Positions 9,001-15,196 of a DNA stretch of 64,000 nt are shown piece after piece; position 1 is the stretch's first letter, and every line of letters begins with the position of its first letter. The position numbers were made by a program, and so were the translations under genes. The notes beneath the pieces were generated by a model. The model was not told the origin of the DNA. It searched no databases and worked only from the letters and a program-made list of their open reading frames with translations. Source of the DNA: Pseudomonas brassicacearum (GTDB taxonomy: Bacteria > Pseudomonadota > Gammaproteobacteria > Pseudomonadales > Pseudomonadaceae); assembly GCF_003732225.1 (NCBI RefSeq), contig NZ_MOBJ01000014.1, positions 124,001 through 188,000 on the forward strand, given 5' to 3'.

Positions 9001-9540
9001 GGCATGACCCGCGGCACCGGCCGCGTACGCGGCATCACCCCACCCAGCGACATCCGCCACCGCATGCTGCGCTGGGACCCCTACGCCGGCGACTGGGACC
9101 GCCGGGTGTACGCCGCCGACAGCGACGGCCGCGACTTCAGCGAGCACGACCACACATCCCGCGGACTCACCCGCACCCGCAGCACCCAAGGCGCCGCCAC
9201 CGGCCTGCGCCCCGAGAAAAAGGCCCAACTACAGCGCCAAGGCAAACTCTACGGCCACCACGGCCCCTACATGCCCCTGATGCTCTACGCCGCCAGAGAA
9301 AACGAAAAAGCCAACGAGTATGAGGTGGGCTCCAGCAGCTACGGCGCCTTCACCTACGCCGTGGTCGAGCAACTGCGCAAGCTGCAGCAGGAAAACGCGA
9401 CGTTAGGGTTTGATCAGTTGATTGCACAGGTGGGCAAAGTGCTGAGCGCGAGATCGTTGGGGCAGACACCGGAGATTGTTGGGCCGAGCGGGGTGAGGGA
9501 AGCGGTGTGCCCGTGGAAGATTAGTGGGTTGGGGAAATGA
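6034..9540 (+). CDS. phosphoesterase - alpha/beta-hydrolase-like - caspase fusion
   Basis: A 1168-residue three-part protein. Residues 1-430 match the bacterial phospholipase C / acid phosphatase phosphoesterase family: VLMMENRSFDH (E18, N19), CDRWFASVPGPTWPNR (T184 in the nucleophile region) and DEHGGFHDHVVPP (D330, E331, H338). A linker follows. Residues about 560-830 look like an alpha/beta-hydrolase, but the nucleophile elbow reads FAQGLGSLIG, with Gly696 where the catalytic Ser of GHSLG should be. Residues about 840-1160 are a caspase-like C14 domain: LVVGINDYP, catalytic His922 in YSGHGTQ and catalytic Cys986 in DCCYAGG. No Sec or Tat signal is visible, unlike secreted family members, so it is probably cytoplasmic or recruited to the membrane by the neighbour at 5022. 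AGGGAGAG precedes the start. Domain calls are firm; the biological role is unknown. Confidence 0.85.
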   Translation: MSNNWPDEIKHVVVLMMENRSFDHLLGDYTSINPACDGINRKAPSTNPLKDASGNSAVITQTAETPDYFALWAPPAPSPPTLPAKDSEGFDLGHEFVDVVKQLDVSLKTSLTAPKLDGFAQDAYDKARNDLKVYKTYSQSMAQRAMNYIPFGATPAADPLPAIQGLARNFTVCDRWFASVPGPTWPNRFFAMLGSCNGHLLMPSTGTVLAGIKSLIAQFGGDSIFSLLRDKGHDVRIYSDGAIPLAALVKGGLQHMSIDDFKSDVAGNKLPELSWIEPSYGLLNGKLGPNVSHHPPEDLRFGDQFVGEVFNALSANTDLWSKTLFVLLYDEHGGFHDHVVPPTCVATGTTVDVDWPNPFTRLGIRVPAILASPWLNPGLIPWTDSLQAQHYDHTSLLAFLCDHFQLPRSALGPRVVAAQHFGSAPIWRTAASVAPAPKLAATAVPSRAGLPLIESQLATQSRQVVDSATGYLDGLDPEQIWKNSAQGVSSFLDSRTRALVDPGQAALTSAAPSADSLEAKLRRLQDLMATAHGQTVSPVAAPATKALLAGAAPGVVPAQLRVLCLPGVGFTQPASGQGGTDANWQEQWRTLIRNQLAQNGRVIDDQDIDFLSFDDQLKDGPDFAQITRGLAMLRDDARGKADEDFGSWGLPVNQMLRTSVGAIVQWIEDAELRTALTRYLLDKIDAFAPQIIFAQGLGSLIGYDALRRSVAKKGPALKLIDGRVFVSFGSPIALPLVMREVWGGRVMRLSENGRGIRRWFHLYNPNDGLLTRPITSPDSARVDLQTEFSVPLRDDLLDLNHAAQAYLSSATSQTGLWPQLARDVVAAGVLEVPAFLSRSGQRKRRALVVGINDYPEPGARLDGCINDTYLISRMLQESGYDAGDIRLLHDARATRANFVERLEWLVEGARAGDERVLFYSGHGTQLPAYSSSGEADRMDETLVLYDFDWDDENTHFTDKLFRQFYSHLPFDPNGHGAKLTVMFDCCYAGGMTRGTGRVRGITPPSDIRHRMLRWDPYAGDWDRRVYAADSDGRDFSEHDHTSRGLTRTRSTQGAATGLRPEKKAQLQRQGKLYGHHGPYMPLMLYAARENEKANEYEVGSSSYGAFTYAVVEQLRKLQQENATLGFDQLIAQVGKVLSARSLGQTPEIVGPSGVREAVCPWKISGLGK

Positions 9541-9570
9541 CCCCGTAGCCGCAGTTACGCCCAAAGAAAA

Positions 9571-9595
9571 GGGCCGCAGGATAATCCTGCGGCCC
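9571..9595. terminator. hairpin after the caspase gene
   Basis: Perfect 11-bp arms GGGCCGCAGGA and TCCTGCGGCCC with a 3-base loop lie 31 bp after the stop. There is no clear T run, so it may be a weak terminator or an mRNA-stabilising hairpin. Confidence 0.5.
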
Positions 9596-9631
9596 TAATA
9601 ACACCGAATCTCAAACCCACCGCCGATCCCC

Positions 9632-9659
9632 TGTGGGAGCGAGCTTGCTCGCGATGGCG
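9632..9659 (+). repeat. Pseudomonas REP element
   Basis: A single copy of the REP core (GTGGGAGCGAGCTTGCTCGC followed by GATGGCG). About 20 bases of its left flank are also repeated at 10111-10129, so it forms a direct repeat around the Phd-family gene. Confidence 0.85.
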
Positions 9660-9783
9660 ATCGGATTGCTTCATCGGCAGTCAGGGGCTTGAAAGGTCAT
9701 TTTTGACAGGCGGTCAGCTCAACACCTTGCCTATAGAAAATCTCCGGCTTAGGCTAGCTTAGCTAACTCTATGGAGGTGCCAA

Positions 9784-10029
9784 ATGAATGAACTGGTGCA
9801 AGTAAACATGCACGAAGCAAAATCCCAGCTCTCCCAACTTGCTGAACGTGCATGGCATGGTGACAAAGTTGTGATCGCCAAGGCCGGCAAGCCTTATCTG
9901 GATCTGCTGCCCCATGTCGATACGCCTCGGGTGCGCAAGCCTGGGCGGTTGAAGGGGGAAATCCGAATATCTGCGAATTTTGACAAGACGCCCAAGGACA
10001 TTATCGATGGATTCGAAGGCTGTCTATGA
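9784..10029 (+). CDS. orphan Phd/YefM-family (VapB-type) antitoxin
   Basis: An 81-residue Phd/YefM-type antitoxin. The N-terminal DNA-binding motif is clear (VNMHEAKSQLSQLAERAWHG, then VVIAKAGKPYLDLLP), followed by a toxin-binding tail with KLKGEIRIS-like character (residues 55-81). GGAGGT precedes the start by a few bases. The stop overlaps an ATG (CTATGAGG at 10025), the usual coupling to a VapC PIN toxin, but that downstream frame closes after three codons and no PIN gene follows. It is therefore an antitoxin without its partner. Upstream, the short palindrome TTAGCTAA at 9759-9766 may be its own operator. Confidence 0.85.
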   Translation: MNELVQVNMHEAKSQLSQLAERAWHGDKVVIAKAGKPYLDLLPHVDTPRVRKPGRLKGEIRISANFDKTPKDIIDGFEGCL

Positions 10030-10129
10030 GGCGCTGACGGGATTATTCCTCTGTATGGGGGCGGGTGGTTTCGGCGCGGTTGTGATGGCGGGCGGGTCAC
10101 TGATCTTCCCAAACCCGCCGCCGATCCCC

Positions 10130-10158
10130 TGTGGGAGCGAGCCTGCTCGCGATGGCGT
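10130..10158 (+). repeat. Pseudomonas REP element
   Basis: A REP copy with one change (GAGCCTGCTCGC), in the same orientation as the copy at 9632 and sharing its left flank AACCC(A/G)CCGCCGATCCCC. The intervening 0.5 kb carries only the orphan antitoxin. Confidence 0.85.
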
Positions 10159-10180
10159 CGGTAAATATGCCGCACAAACA

Positions 10181-10213
10181 AAATCCGCCACCTGAACTTC
10201 AGGTAGCGGATTT
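10181..10213. terminator. bidirectional terminator hairpin
   Basis: AAATCCGC...GCGGATTT arms enclose an inner ACCTGAA/TTCAGGT stem, with T-rich sequence on the right. It lies just past the stop of the BRO-N gene, which reads towards it, and may also end plus-strand transcripts. Confidence 0.65.
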
Positions 10214-10234
10214 CTTTATTTCAGCAACGAACAA

Positions 10235-10744
10235 TCAAAACCCTCGCAGAACCCGTGACGCCTTCCGCCACCAGGATTGACGTTGATTGAACGGATCATC
10301 CACAAGCACGCAAGGCATGTCCCGCAACCGAATCCACGGCTCATCCTGCCAGTGCAGCATGCAGAGCGACATCTTCGGCCAGTCCAGCACACTCAAGGTC
10401 GGCCGCTCGACCGCCCGCGAAGAGTGCGCATCACGCAACGTAGGCACCACCTGATGCGTCAACCATTCGCGTAGCAGTCGATAATCCGGGCAGTAGTGAT
10501 AAACCAACAGAGCGTACACACCTGACTCGCTCAACATCAGTCGCTCTTCCGCTGCGCCATGGGCGTACACCAGCATCATTTGTCGCTGGTCTGCATCAAG
10601 CTTGCGCGACATGCGCTCGTCGAGGTACTTGCCCATCAAACGCCCCAGATCATGAGCACAGAACCAGGCTTGGTTCTCCACGAGAAGGGCATGAAGGTGA
10701 ATATTGTGACGGGTAAAAAGGGTGGGGATGAGTGGTTCAGACAT
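10235..10744 (-). CDS. BRO-N domain protein (phage antirepressor-like)
   Basis: A 169-residue protein carrying a BRO N-terminal domain: the pattern VENQAWFCAHDLGRLMGKYL (residues about 20-42), then QRQMMLVYAHGAAEERLMLS and ESGVYALLVYHYCPDYRLL, then a REWLTHQVVPTLR helix. BRO-N is common in phage antirepressors and baculovirus BRO proteins and binds DNA. The C-terminal 60 residues (WPKMSLCMLHWQDEPWIRLR) match no domain I know. GGAGG lies 6 bases before the ATG. No other phage gene is next to it, so it is either a stable chromosomal relative or a remnant. Confidence 0.8.
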   Translation of the reverse strand: MSEPLIPTLFTRHNIHLHALLVENQAWFCAHDLGRLMGKYLDERMSRKLDADQRQMMLVYAHGAAEERLMLSESGVYALLVYHYCPDYRLLREWLTHQVVPTLRDAHSSRAVERPTLSVLDWPKMSLCMLHWQDEPWIRLRDMPCVLVDDPFNQRQSWWRKASRVLRGF

Positions 10745-10808
10745 GACAGGCCTCCAGATCTGGAAGCGTCAGGGAGACTGCGTGAATACGGTGGTTCACC
10801 TTCATCAT
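10737..10808 (-). CDS. possible 23-codon leader peptide overlapping the BRO-N start
   Basis: An ATGATG start begins a 23-codon frame whose TGA falls inside ATGTCTGA, overlapping the BRO-N start codon in another frame. That is the geometry of translational coupling. No convincing ribosome site precedes it, and it may be a chance frame. Confidence 0.3.
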   Translation of the reverse strand: MMKVNHRIHAVSLTLPDLEACHV

Positions 10809-10821
10809 GAAGGTCAGATGC

Positions 10822-11121
10822 TTAGGCATATCCGTTACCTCTGGCTGCTTTCTTAGGGCATTCGTTATGGGTGTCGGGAGCTAAGAAACCCACCAGAGAC
10901 GGGCCGGACATATTCCCCTTTCGGGTCTTGTATTCGCCCACTCCCGACATAACGGGGATTTTTTCACAGGCGTCGAAAAACCGCTGGCGAAAAAAAGCCG
11001 CATGGCTGTCGGGTGCGGAGGACCGCTCTGGTTTGTAGAGTTTCTTAGGCTCGGGACCGAGGGTAGGAGGATCAGTTGGCTCCGTCAACCCACAGTTCGT
11101 TTCATAAATTTCTGTGCACAA
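10822..11121 (-). CDS. possible 99-residue unknown protein
   Basis: An open frame on the same strand as, and 77 bp upstream of, the BRO-N gene. The product is basic and polar with no membrane segment and no domain I recognise (for example KLYKPERSSAPDSH and AFFRQRFFDACEK). The DNA also contains a long inverted repeat (10863-10954), so it may be a structured non-coding region that happens to be open. Treat as uncertain. Confidence 0.3.
   Translation of the reverse strand: MCTEIYETNCGLTEPTDPPTLGPEPKKLYKPERSSAPDSHAAFFRQRFFDACEKIPVMSGVGEYKTRKGNMSGPSLVGFLAPDTHNECPKKAARGNGYA
10863..10954. repeat. inverted repeat of unknown role
   Basis: CGTTATGggtGTCGGGAG at 10863-10880 pairs with CTCCCGACATAACG at 10941-10954, all 14 bases matching across a 3-base bulge, with 60 bases between. 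It is within the uncertain frame at 10822-11121. It could fold as RNA or mark the end of an old element. Confidence 0.55.
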
Positions 11122-11249
11122 GGATCGCTGGACAACGACGAAGAGTGAATTACACTGGTTAAACGTACAGTATTTTGCATTTGCAAATTTCTATCCCTAA
11201 CCCCGTCGTACGTCATTAACCCAAATGTTTGGGAACCCAAGAAATTTCA

Positions 11250-11277
11250 TTTACTTTGAGGTCTCAAGGGCTAGAAT
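11250..11277 (+). promoter_or_regulatory. sigma-70-like promoter of the dcm operon
   Basis: TTTACT and TAGAAT are separated by 16 bases and end 44 bp before the dcm ATG, in a locally AT-rich stretch. A short palindrome CCAAA-TG-TTTGG (11221-11232) lies just upstream. Confidence 0.45.
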
Positions 11278-11321
11278 AGTGATCATTCGTCACAGATTTG
11301 ACCCAGAGGAAAGCAGGGCTC

Positions 11322-12752
11322 ATGAACTTTTTTGAAACCGCATTTACACAAGCCGACGAGACGAGCCCGCATTCATTTCAGCCGGATCCTCATCCGGCTC
11401 AAGACCTGGCACTTCTGAATAAGCTGCTTGAGATCTACGACCAAGGCCAGCTGGCCGAAAAGCTCAGTGAGATTGGTTCGCCTCACTGTCGCGAAACGGT
11501 CAACCGCTGGGTGAAGGGTAAAGCGTCTCCGAAGCTGACCCACGCTGAGTACACTCATCTGGAGTCTCTACTCCCTAAGCGGTTGAATCATAAACCTTCT
11601 TTTACGTTCATCGATCTGTTCGCAGGGATCGGAGGTATTCGAAAGGGATTTGAAGCAATTGGTGGTGAGTGCCTGTTCACTTCCGAGTGGAACAAATACG
11701 CCGTTAAAACCTACAAGGCGAATCACTACTGTGATCCTGCTCGGCACAGCTTCAATCTGGATATCCGCTCGGTAACTCTGTCCGACAAGCCAGAGGTAAG
11801 TGAAGACGAAGCCTATTTGAACATTGATCGCAAAATCCCGGATCATGACGTATTGCTTGCCGGCTTCCCTTGCCAGCCGTTTTCGCTGGCTGGTGTCTCC
11901 AAGAAAAACTCGCTAGGCCGTAAACACGGCTTTGAGTGCGAAACCCAGGGCACTCTCTTTTTTGACGTGGCACGGATCATTGCCGCTAAACGTCCAGCTG
12001 CTTTCCTGCTGGAGAACGTGAAAAATCTCAAGAGTCATGACAAAGGCAACACGTTCAGAATCATCTGCGAAGCGCTTGATGAGCTTGGGTATGAGGTTGC
12101 AGACGTAAATGCCCCGAAGGGTACAGATCCGAAAGTTATCGATGCCAAAAACTTCCTTCCCCAGCACCGTGAGCGGATTGTGCTGGTAGGCTTCCGCCGC
12201 GATTTGAATGTTCATCAAGGCTTCACCCTAAGTGAAATCAGCAAGCTCATTCCGAAGCAAAAACCGACGTTTGGCGATTTGCTCGATAAAGAAGTAGACA
12301 GTAAATACATCCTGACGCCAAAGCTCTGGGATTACCTGTACCGCTATGCTGCGAAACATCGTGAGAAAGGTAATGGCTTCGGTTTTGGGTTGACTCGGCC
12401 TAATGACGTGGCGCGTACGCTGTCAGCGAGGTATCACAAGGACGGCTCTGAAATCCTTGTTGACCGAGGCTTTGTCGACGCTCTGGATTTCAATAGCGAA
12501 TTGAACCAGATTAATCGACCACGTCGATTGACGCCTCATGAGTGTTCACGCTTGATGGGATTTGATAAGCCTGGTGAGAGCACCTTCATCATTCCAGTTT
12601 CTGACACACAGGCTTATCGTCAGTTTGGCAACTCTGTTGCCGTACCGGTTTTCGAGGCGGTAGCTCGATTGATGAAGGACCGTATCCTGAAAGCGAAAGA
12701 GAAAATGGCCGACACCGAGCAGCCTCAGTTGGAATTCGCCCTTCCAGCCTGA
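11322..12752 (+). CDS. dcm: DNA (cytosine-5) methyltransferase, Dcm/EcoRII type
   Basis: A 476-residue C5-cytosine methylase closely resembling E. coli Dcm along its whole length. This includes the N-terminal non-catalytic region and the block FTSEWNKYAVKTYKANHYCD. Motif I is FIDLFAGIGGIRKGF; motif IV with the catalytic Cys184 is GFPCQPFSLAG; motif VI is LLENVKNL; motifs IX-X are RPRRLTPHECSRLMGF and YRQFGNSVAVPV. Expected activity is methylation of the inner C of CCWGG, inferred from this likeness and from the EcoRII-like nuclease downstream. ATG 11322 with AGGAAAG upstream is preferred to a TTG at 11298. It is first in a colinear set dcm-vsr-nuclease. Confidence 0.92.
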   Translation: MNFFETAFTQADETSPHSFQPDPHPAQDLALLNKLLEIYDQGQLAEKLSEIGSPHCRETVNRWVKGKASPKLTHAEYTHLESLLPKRLNHKPSFTFIDLFAGIGGIRKGFEAIGGECLFTSEWNKYAVKTYKANHYCDPARHSFNLDIRSVTLSDKPEVSEDEAYLNIDRKIPDHDVLLAGFPCQPFSLAGVSKKNSLGRKHGFECETQGTLFFDVARIIAAKRPAAFLLENVKNLKSHDKGNTFRIICEALDELGYEVADVNAPKGTDPKVIDAKNFLPQHRERIVLVGFRRDLNVHQGFTLSEISKLIPKQKPTFGDLLDKEVDSKYILTPKLWDYLYRYAAKHREKGNGFGFGLTRPNDVARTLSARYHKDGSEILVDRGFVDALDFNSELNQINRPRRLTPHECSRLMGFDKPGESTFIIPVSDTQAYRQFGNSVAVPVFEAVARLMKDRILKAKEKMADTEQPQLEFALPA

Positions 12753-12777
12753 TTAGGTAGCCGCGTCGGCCTTAGCT

Positions 12778-12798
12778 CCGGAGCGTCCAGCGCTCCGG
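12778..12798. repeat. hairpin between dcm and vsr
   Basis: CCGGAGCG and CGCTCCGG arms enclose a 5-base loop, 25 bp after the dcm stop and just before the vsr ribosome site. It has no T run, so it may affect processing or translation rather than end transcription. Confidence 0.45.
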
Positions 12799-12810
12799 TA
12801 TGGAGGCTAT

Positions 12811-13293
12811 TTGACTGATGTCGTGGATGTGGCTACACGCTCCAGAATGATGGCTGGAATTCAGGGTAAAAACACCAAGCCTGAACTTCTAATCCGCAAA
12901 GCCCTGCACGCACGGGGGTTTCGCTTCCGTTTACATGTCAAAGACCTTCCCGGTAAGCCCGATCTGGTGTTACCGAAATACCGTGCACTTGTCTTCATCC
13001 ATGGCTGTTTTTGGCATGGGCATGCATGCAGGTACTTTAAGGTTCCCCAAACTCGTCCTGAGTTCTGGTTAGAGAAAATCGGAAAAAATCAGACTCGTGA
13101 CAGCCTTCAGAAAGACGCCCTTAAAGCAATGGGGTGGAGGGTACTTGTCGTGTGGGAGTGTGCTGTACGGTCGATGAAAAAAGATAAATCCCCATTGCTT
13201 GTTGACCTGATAGCGAGCTGGCTGATAAATGGATCGGAATATTTCCAGATCGACGAAGACGCGTTGGAACTAGGATGCAGGTCCTCACAATAG
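12811..13293 (+). CDS. vsr: very short patch repair endonuclease Vsr
   Basis: A 160-residue Vsr endonuclease, which nicks 5' of the T in T:G mismatches created when 5-methylcytosine deaminates at Dcm sites. Signatures are ATRSRMMAGIQGKNTKPEL, RFRLHVKDLPGKPDLVLPKY with the active-site Asp, the zinc/His region VFIHGCFWHGHACRYF, and WLEKIGKNQTRD followed by GWRVLVVWECA. A TTG start with GGAGG just upstream fits the family's N terminus; later GTG codons are alternatives. It is coupled to the cytosine methylase before it, as is usual for vsr. Confidence 0.93.
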   Translation: MTDVVDVATRSRMMAGIQGKNTKPELLIRKALHARGFRFRLHVKDLPGKPDLVLPKYRALVFIHGCFWHGHACRYFKVPQTRPEFWLEKIGKNQTRDSLQKDALKAMGWRVLVVWECAVRSMKKDKSPLLVDLIASWLINGSEYFQIDEDALELGCRSSQ

Positions 13294-13586
13294 GGATAGG
13301 TGATTGTGGCTCATTGGTAGTTCCGCCGGCTCAATCCGAACGAAACCTCGGGGGGGGGGGAGGAGAGGGGGCAAGTATTTTCGACGACAACTTCGCAGAC
13401 GAAGAACGCACCAGCGTTGAAGTCCTTGTCCGTCAAACGCTCCAGAACCCATTGGATACGCGAAGCAGAGACAGCGTTGTTCGCGTGGAATACAGGCTTG
13501 TCACGGTGGGCGTGGCTACCAGCGAGTTCCGTTGAATTTTTCGAGTCTGTAAAGACTCGCCCGAATATCAGAAATAAGGAACAACG
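13294..13586 (+). other. 293-bp gap with an 11-G tract
   Basis: This gap separates vsr from the nuclease. It holds a run of 11 G (13350-13360) followed by a second purine-rich run. A plus-strand frame beginning inside vsr (ATG 13275) crosses the G run and stops at 13535, in the same frame as the nuclease that starts at 13587. A minus-strand frame (13311-13598) is also open. I recognise neither product, so I call no gene here. Confidence 0.5.
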
Positions 13587-14915
13587 ATGGGCTTCCATCC
13601 GGAATGGAATGATATTTCCACTTTGATCAATCAGAGTGAGAGTCTCTTCATCAAGAAACTGTCACGCAATGACACATCTTGGGCAGATAGTCCCAAGAAT
13701 GGGCACCAGAACGGTTTTTTTATCCCTCGCCCTGTTGCTGAGTCTGACTTCTTTCCAAAACTGAAGAATTCCAACCCGGAAAAACCGCACATTTACGATG
13801 TCGAATATCCAACGTTCTGGCCAGCCTCTGGCGAGATAAAGACATCGACGATCAAATATTTTTCGATGCGCAATCCAACCAACAAAGAGAAAGCAAAGCC
13901 AAGGTACGAGTGGCAGCACACGGGAATGCCCAAGGAGCAATTCCAGGCACTTTCCCCAGCCTCGCTACTCGTTATCGGAAAACTCAAGCAAGTGAGGTTT
14001 GGTTCCAGCTATTGGTTCATCGTCGTTGATTCGGTAAGCGAAGAAGCGGAAATTATCGAGACCGCATTCGAGCTGGGTGCCGATTTCCACTACGGCCTGT
14101 TCGATCCTGCTTCGCTTGTTGAGCCTGCTTCCGAAACCGACCAGCTCATAGCCGAGCTGTCGCAGGCGATCAAGGATGGAACCTTGGAGCAATTTATTAA
14201 GAAGCAGACTCTTCCATCTCCAGAGACATTGGCGGGAAAAGCGCAGGGCAAGTGGCTTAATGAGAACGGCTTCTGCGACATGAACCCGTACTCCGTCTCC
14301 CGGCCTGGAGACGCGGTCATGCGCATCAGCAGGGACATCGAGTATTCCATCTACAAGCAGGCAGAACTTCGCTTCCGTGCAGCTCAAGTCGCCCGAATTC
14401 TCCTTCACGGGGGAGGTGATCCTGTTGGTAATCTTGTTCGGGCATTCTCTGAGCTCGACTCGATATTCCTCAGCGCGGCGCAAACCAGAAAAAGCAGAGC
14501 TGGGCTTTCGTTTGAGCATCATGTAGCGAGGCTTTTCAAGGATGGTCGAATTCGTCACGAAGCGCAGGCTGTCTTCGGTGGCCGGCGCCCGGATTTTGTC
14601 TTACCTGACGTCAAAGAGCTCAACATGAAGGGAGATGCGGTTATTGTTTCCTTGAAGACAACCCTGCGCGAACGATGGAAGCAGTTGGCTTTAGAGAAGC
14701 CGCTTGGAGCAATTTTTCTTGCTACTGTTGATGACCGAGTGTCGGGTGAGGCCATTGATGAGATGGGTAGGAACTCGATTTCGCTGGTTGTGCCGGAGTC
14801 TTTGAAGAAAGCTAAAGAATCAGCTTACGATGGCTTCGATAACGTCATCACTTTCAGACAGTTTTTTGATAATGAGGTGAGATTGAAGCGCCCTTCATTG
14901 ATTCTTCCGCTGTAG
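13587..14915 (+). CDS. type IIE restriction endonuclease, EcoRII-like
   Basis: A 442-residue protein resembling EcoRII, which cuts before CCWGG and needs a second site as effector. The N-terminal effector-DNA-binding domain shows FIKKLSRNDTS...NGHQNGFFIPR, as in EcoRII. The C-terminal catalytic domain has RAGLSFEHHVARLF (E310), then GGRRPDFVLP (D336) and VSLKTTLRERWKQ (K357), the expected PD-(D/E)xK-type core, and ends with a LVVPESL block also found in EcoRII. AAGGA precedes ATG 13587 by 6 bases. It is slightly longer than EcoRII (about 400 residues). The frame is intact, so the enzyme is probably active and the upstream Dcm-like methylase protects the host. Confidence 0.85.
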   Translation: MGFHPEWNDISTLINQSESLFIKKLSRNDTSWADSPKNGHQNGFFIPRPVAESDFFPKLKNSNPEKPHIYDVEYPTFWPASGEIKTSTIKYFSMRNPTNKEKAKPRYEWQHTGMPKEQFQALSPASLLVIGKLKQVRFGSSYWFIVVDSVSEEAEIIETAFELGADFHYGLFDPASLVEPASETDQLIAELSQAIKDGTLEQFIKKQTLPSPETLAGKAQGKWLNENGFCDMNPYSVSRPGDAVMRISRDIEYSIYKQAELRFRAAQVARILLHGGGDPVGNLVRAFSELDSIFLSAAQTRKSRAGLSFEHHVARLFKDGRIRHEAQAVFGGRRPDFVLPDVKELNMKGDAVIVSLKTTLRERWKQLALEKPLGAIFLATVDDRVSGEAIDEMGRNSISLVVPESLKKAKESAYDGFDNVITFRQFFDNEVRLKRPSLILPL

Positions 14916-14945
14916 CCCCTGACTAGCTCATGAGTTAGTCAGGGG
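14916..14945. terminator. hairpin after the restriction gene
   Basis: CCCCTGACTAGCTCA and TGAGTTAGTCAGGGG form a nearly perfect 15-bp stem immediately after the stop. It lacks a T run, so rho-independent termination is uncertain. Confidence 0.55.
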
Positions 14946-15133
14946 GTTGACCTCAACTCCTGCCTACTACCGCTGCCGACTTGTTCATTACGATTGGAGG
15001 CACGTAGCTGGTCGGTACTGGCTGCTTGCGTTCCAAGAAGTGGTGAGTTATCGGCAGGTGGGTCTTACCAAAAATCAACCATGTGTTCGTAAACCTGTCA
15101 GCCATGCCTCTGGTTTGTACATTGCAGGTAAGC

Positions 15134-15170
15134 AAAAAAAGCCAGGAAGCTCGCGCCGCCTGGCTTTTTC
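15134..15170. terminator. bidirectional terminator after nrdB
   Basis: AAAAAAAGCCAGG...CCTGGCTTTTT provides a stem with A and T runs on both sides. It lies 27 bp past the nrdB stop on the minus strand and also faces transcripts from the restriction genes. Confidence 0.75.
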
Positions 15171-15196
15171 ACTACAACAAGTTCAACCCCGAGCCA

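Noticed and set aside
13311..13598. A 95-codon minus-strand frame in the vsr-nuclease spacer
   Set aside because: The middle reads somewhat protein-like, but I recognise no family, it overlaps the nuclease start, and it would be opposed to the operon; noted as part of an unexplained spacer instead.
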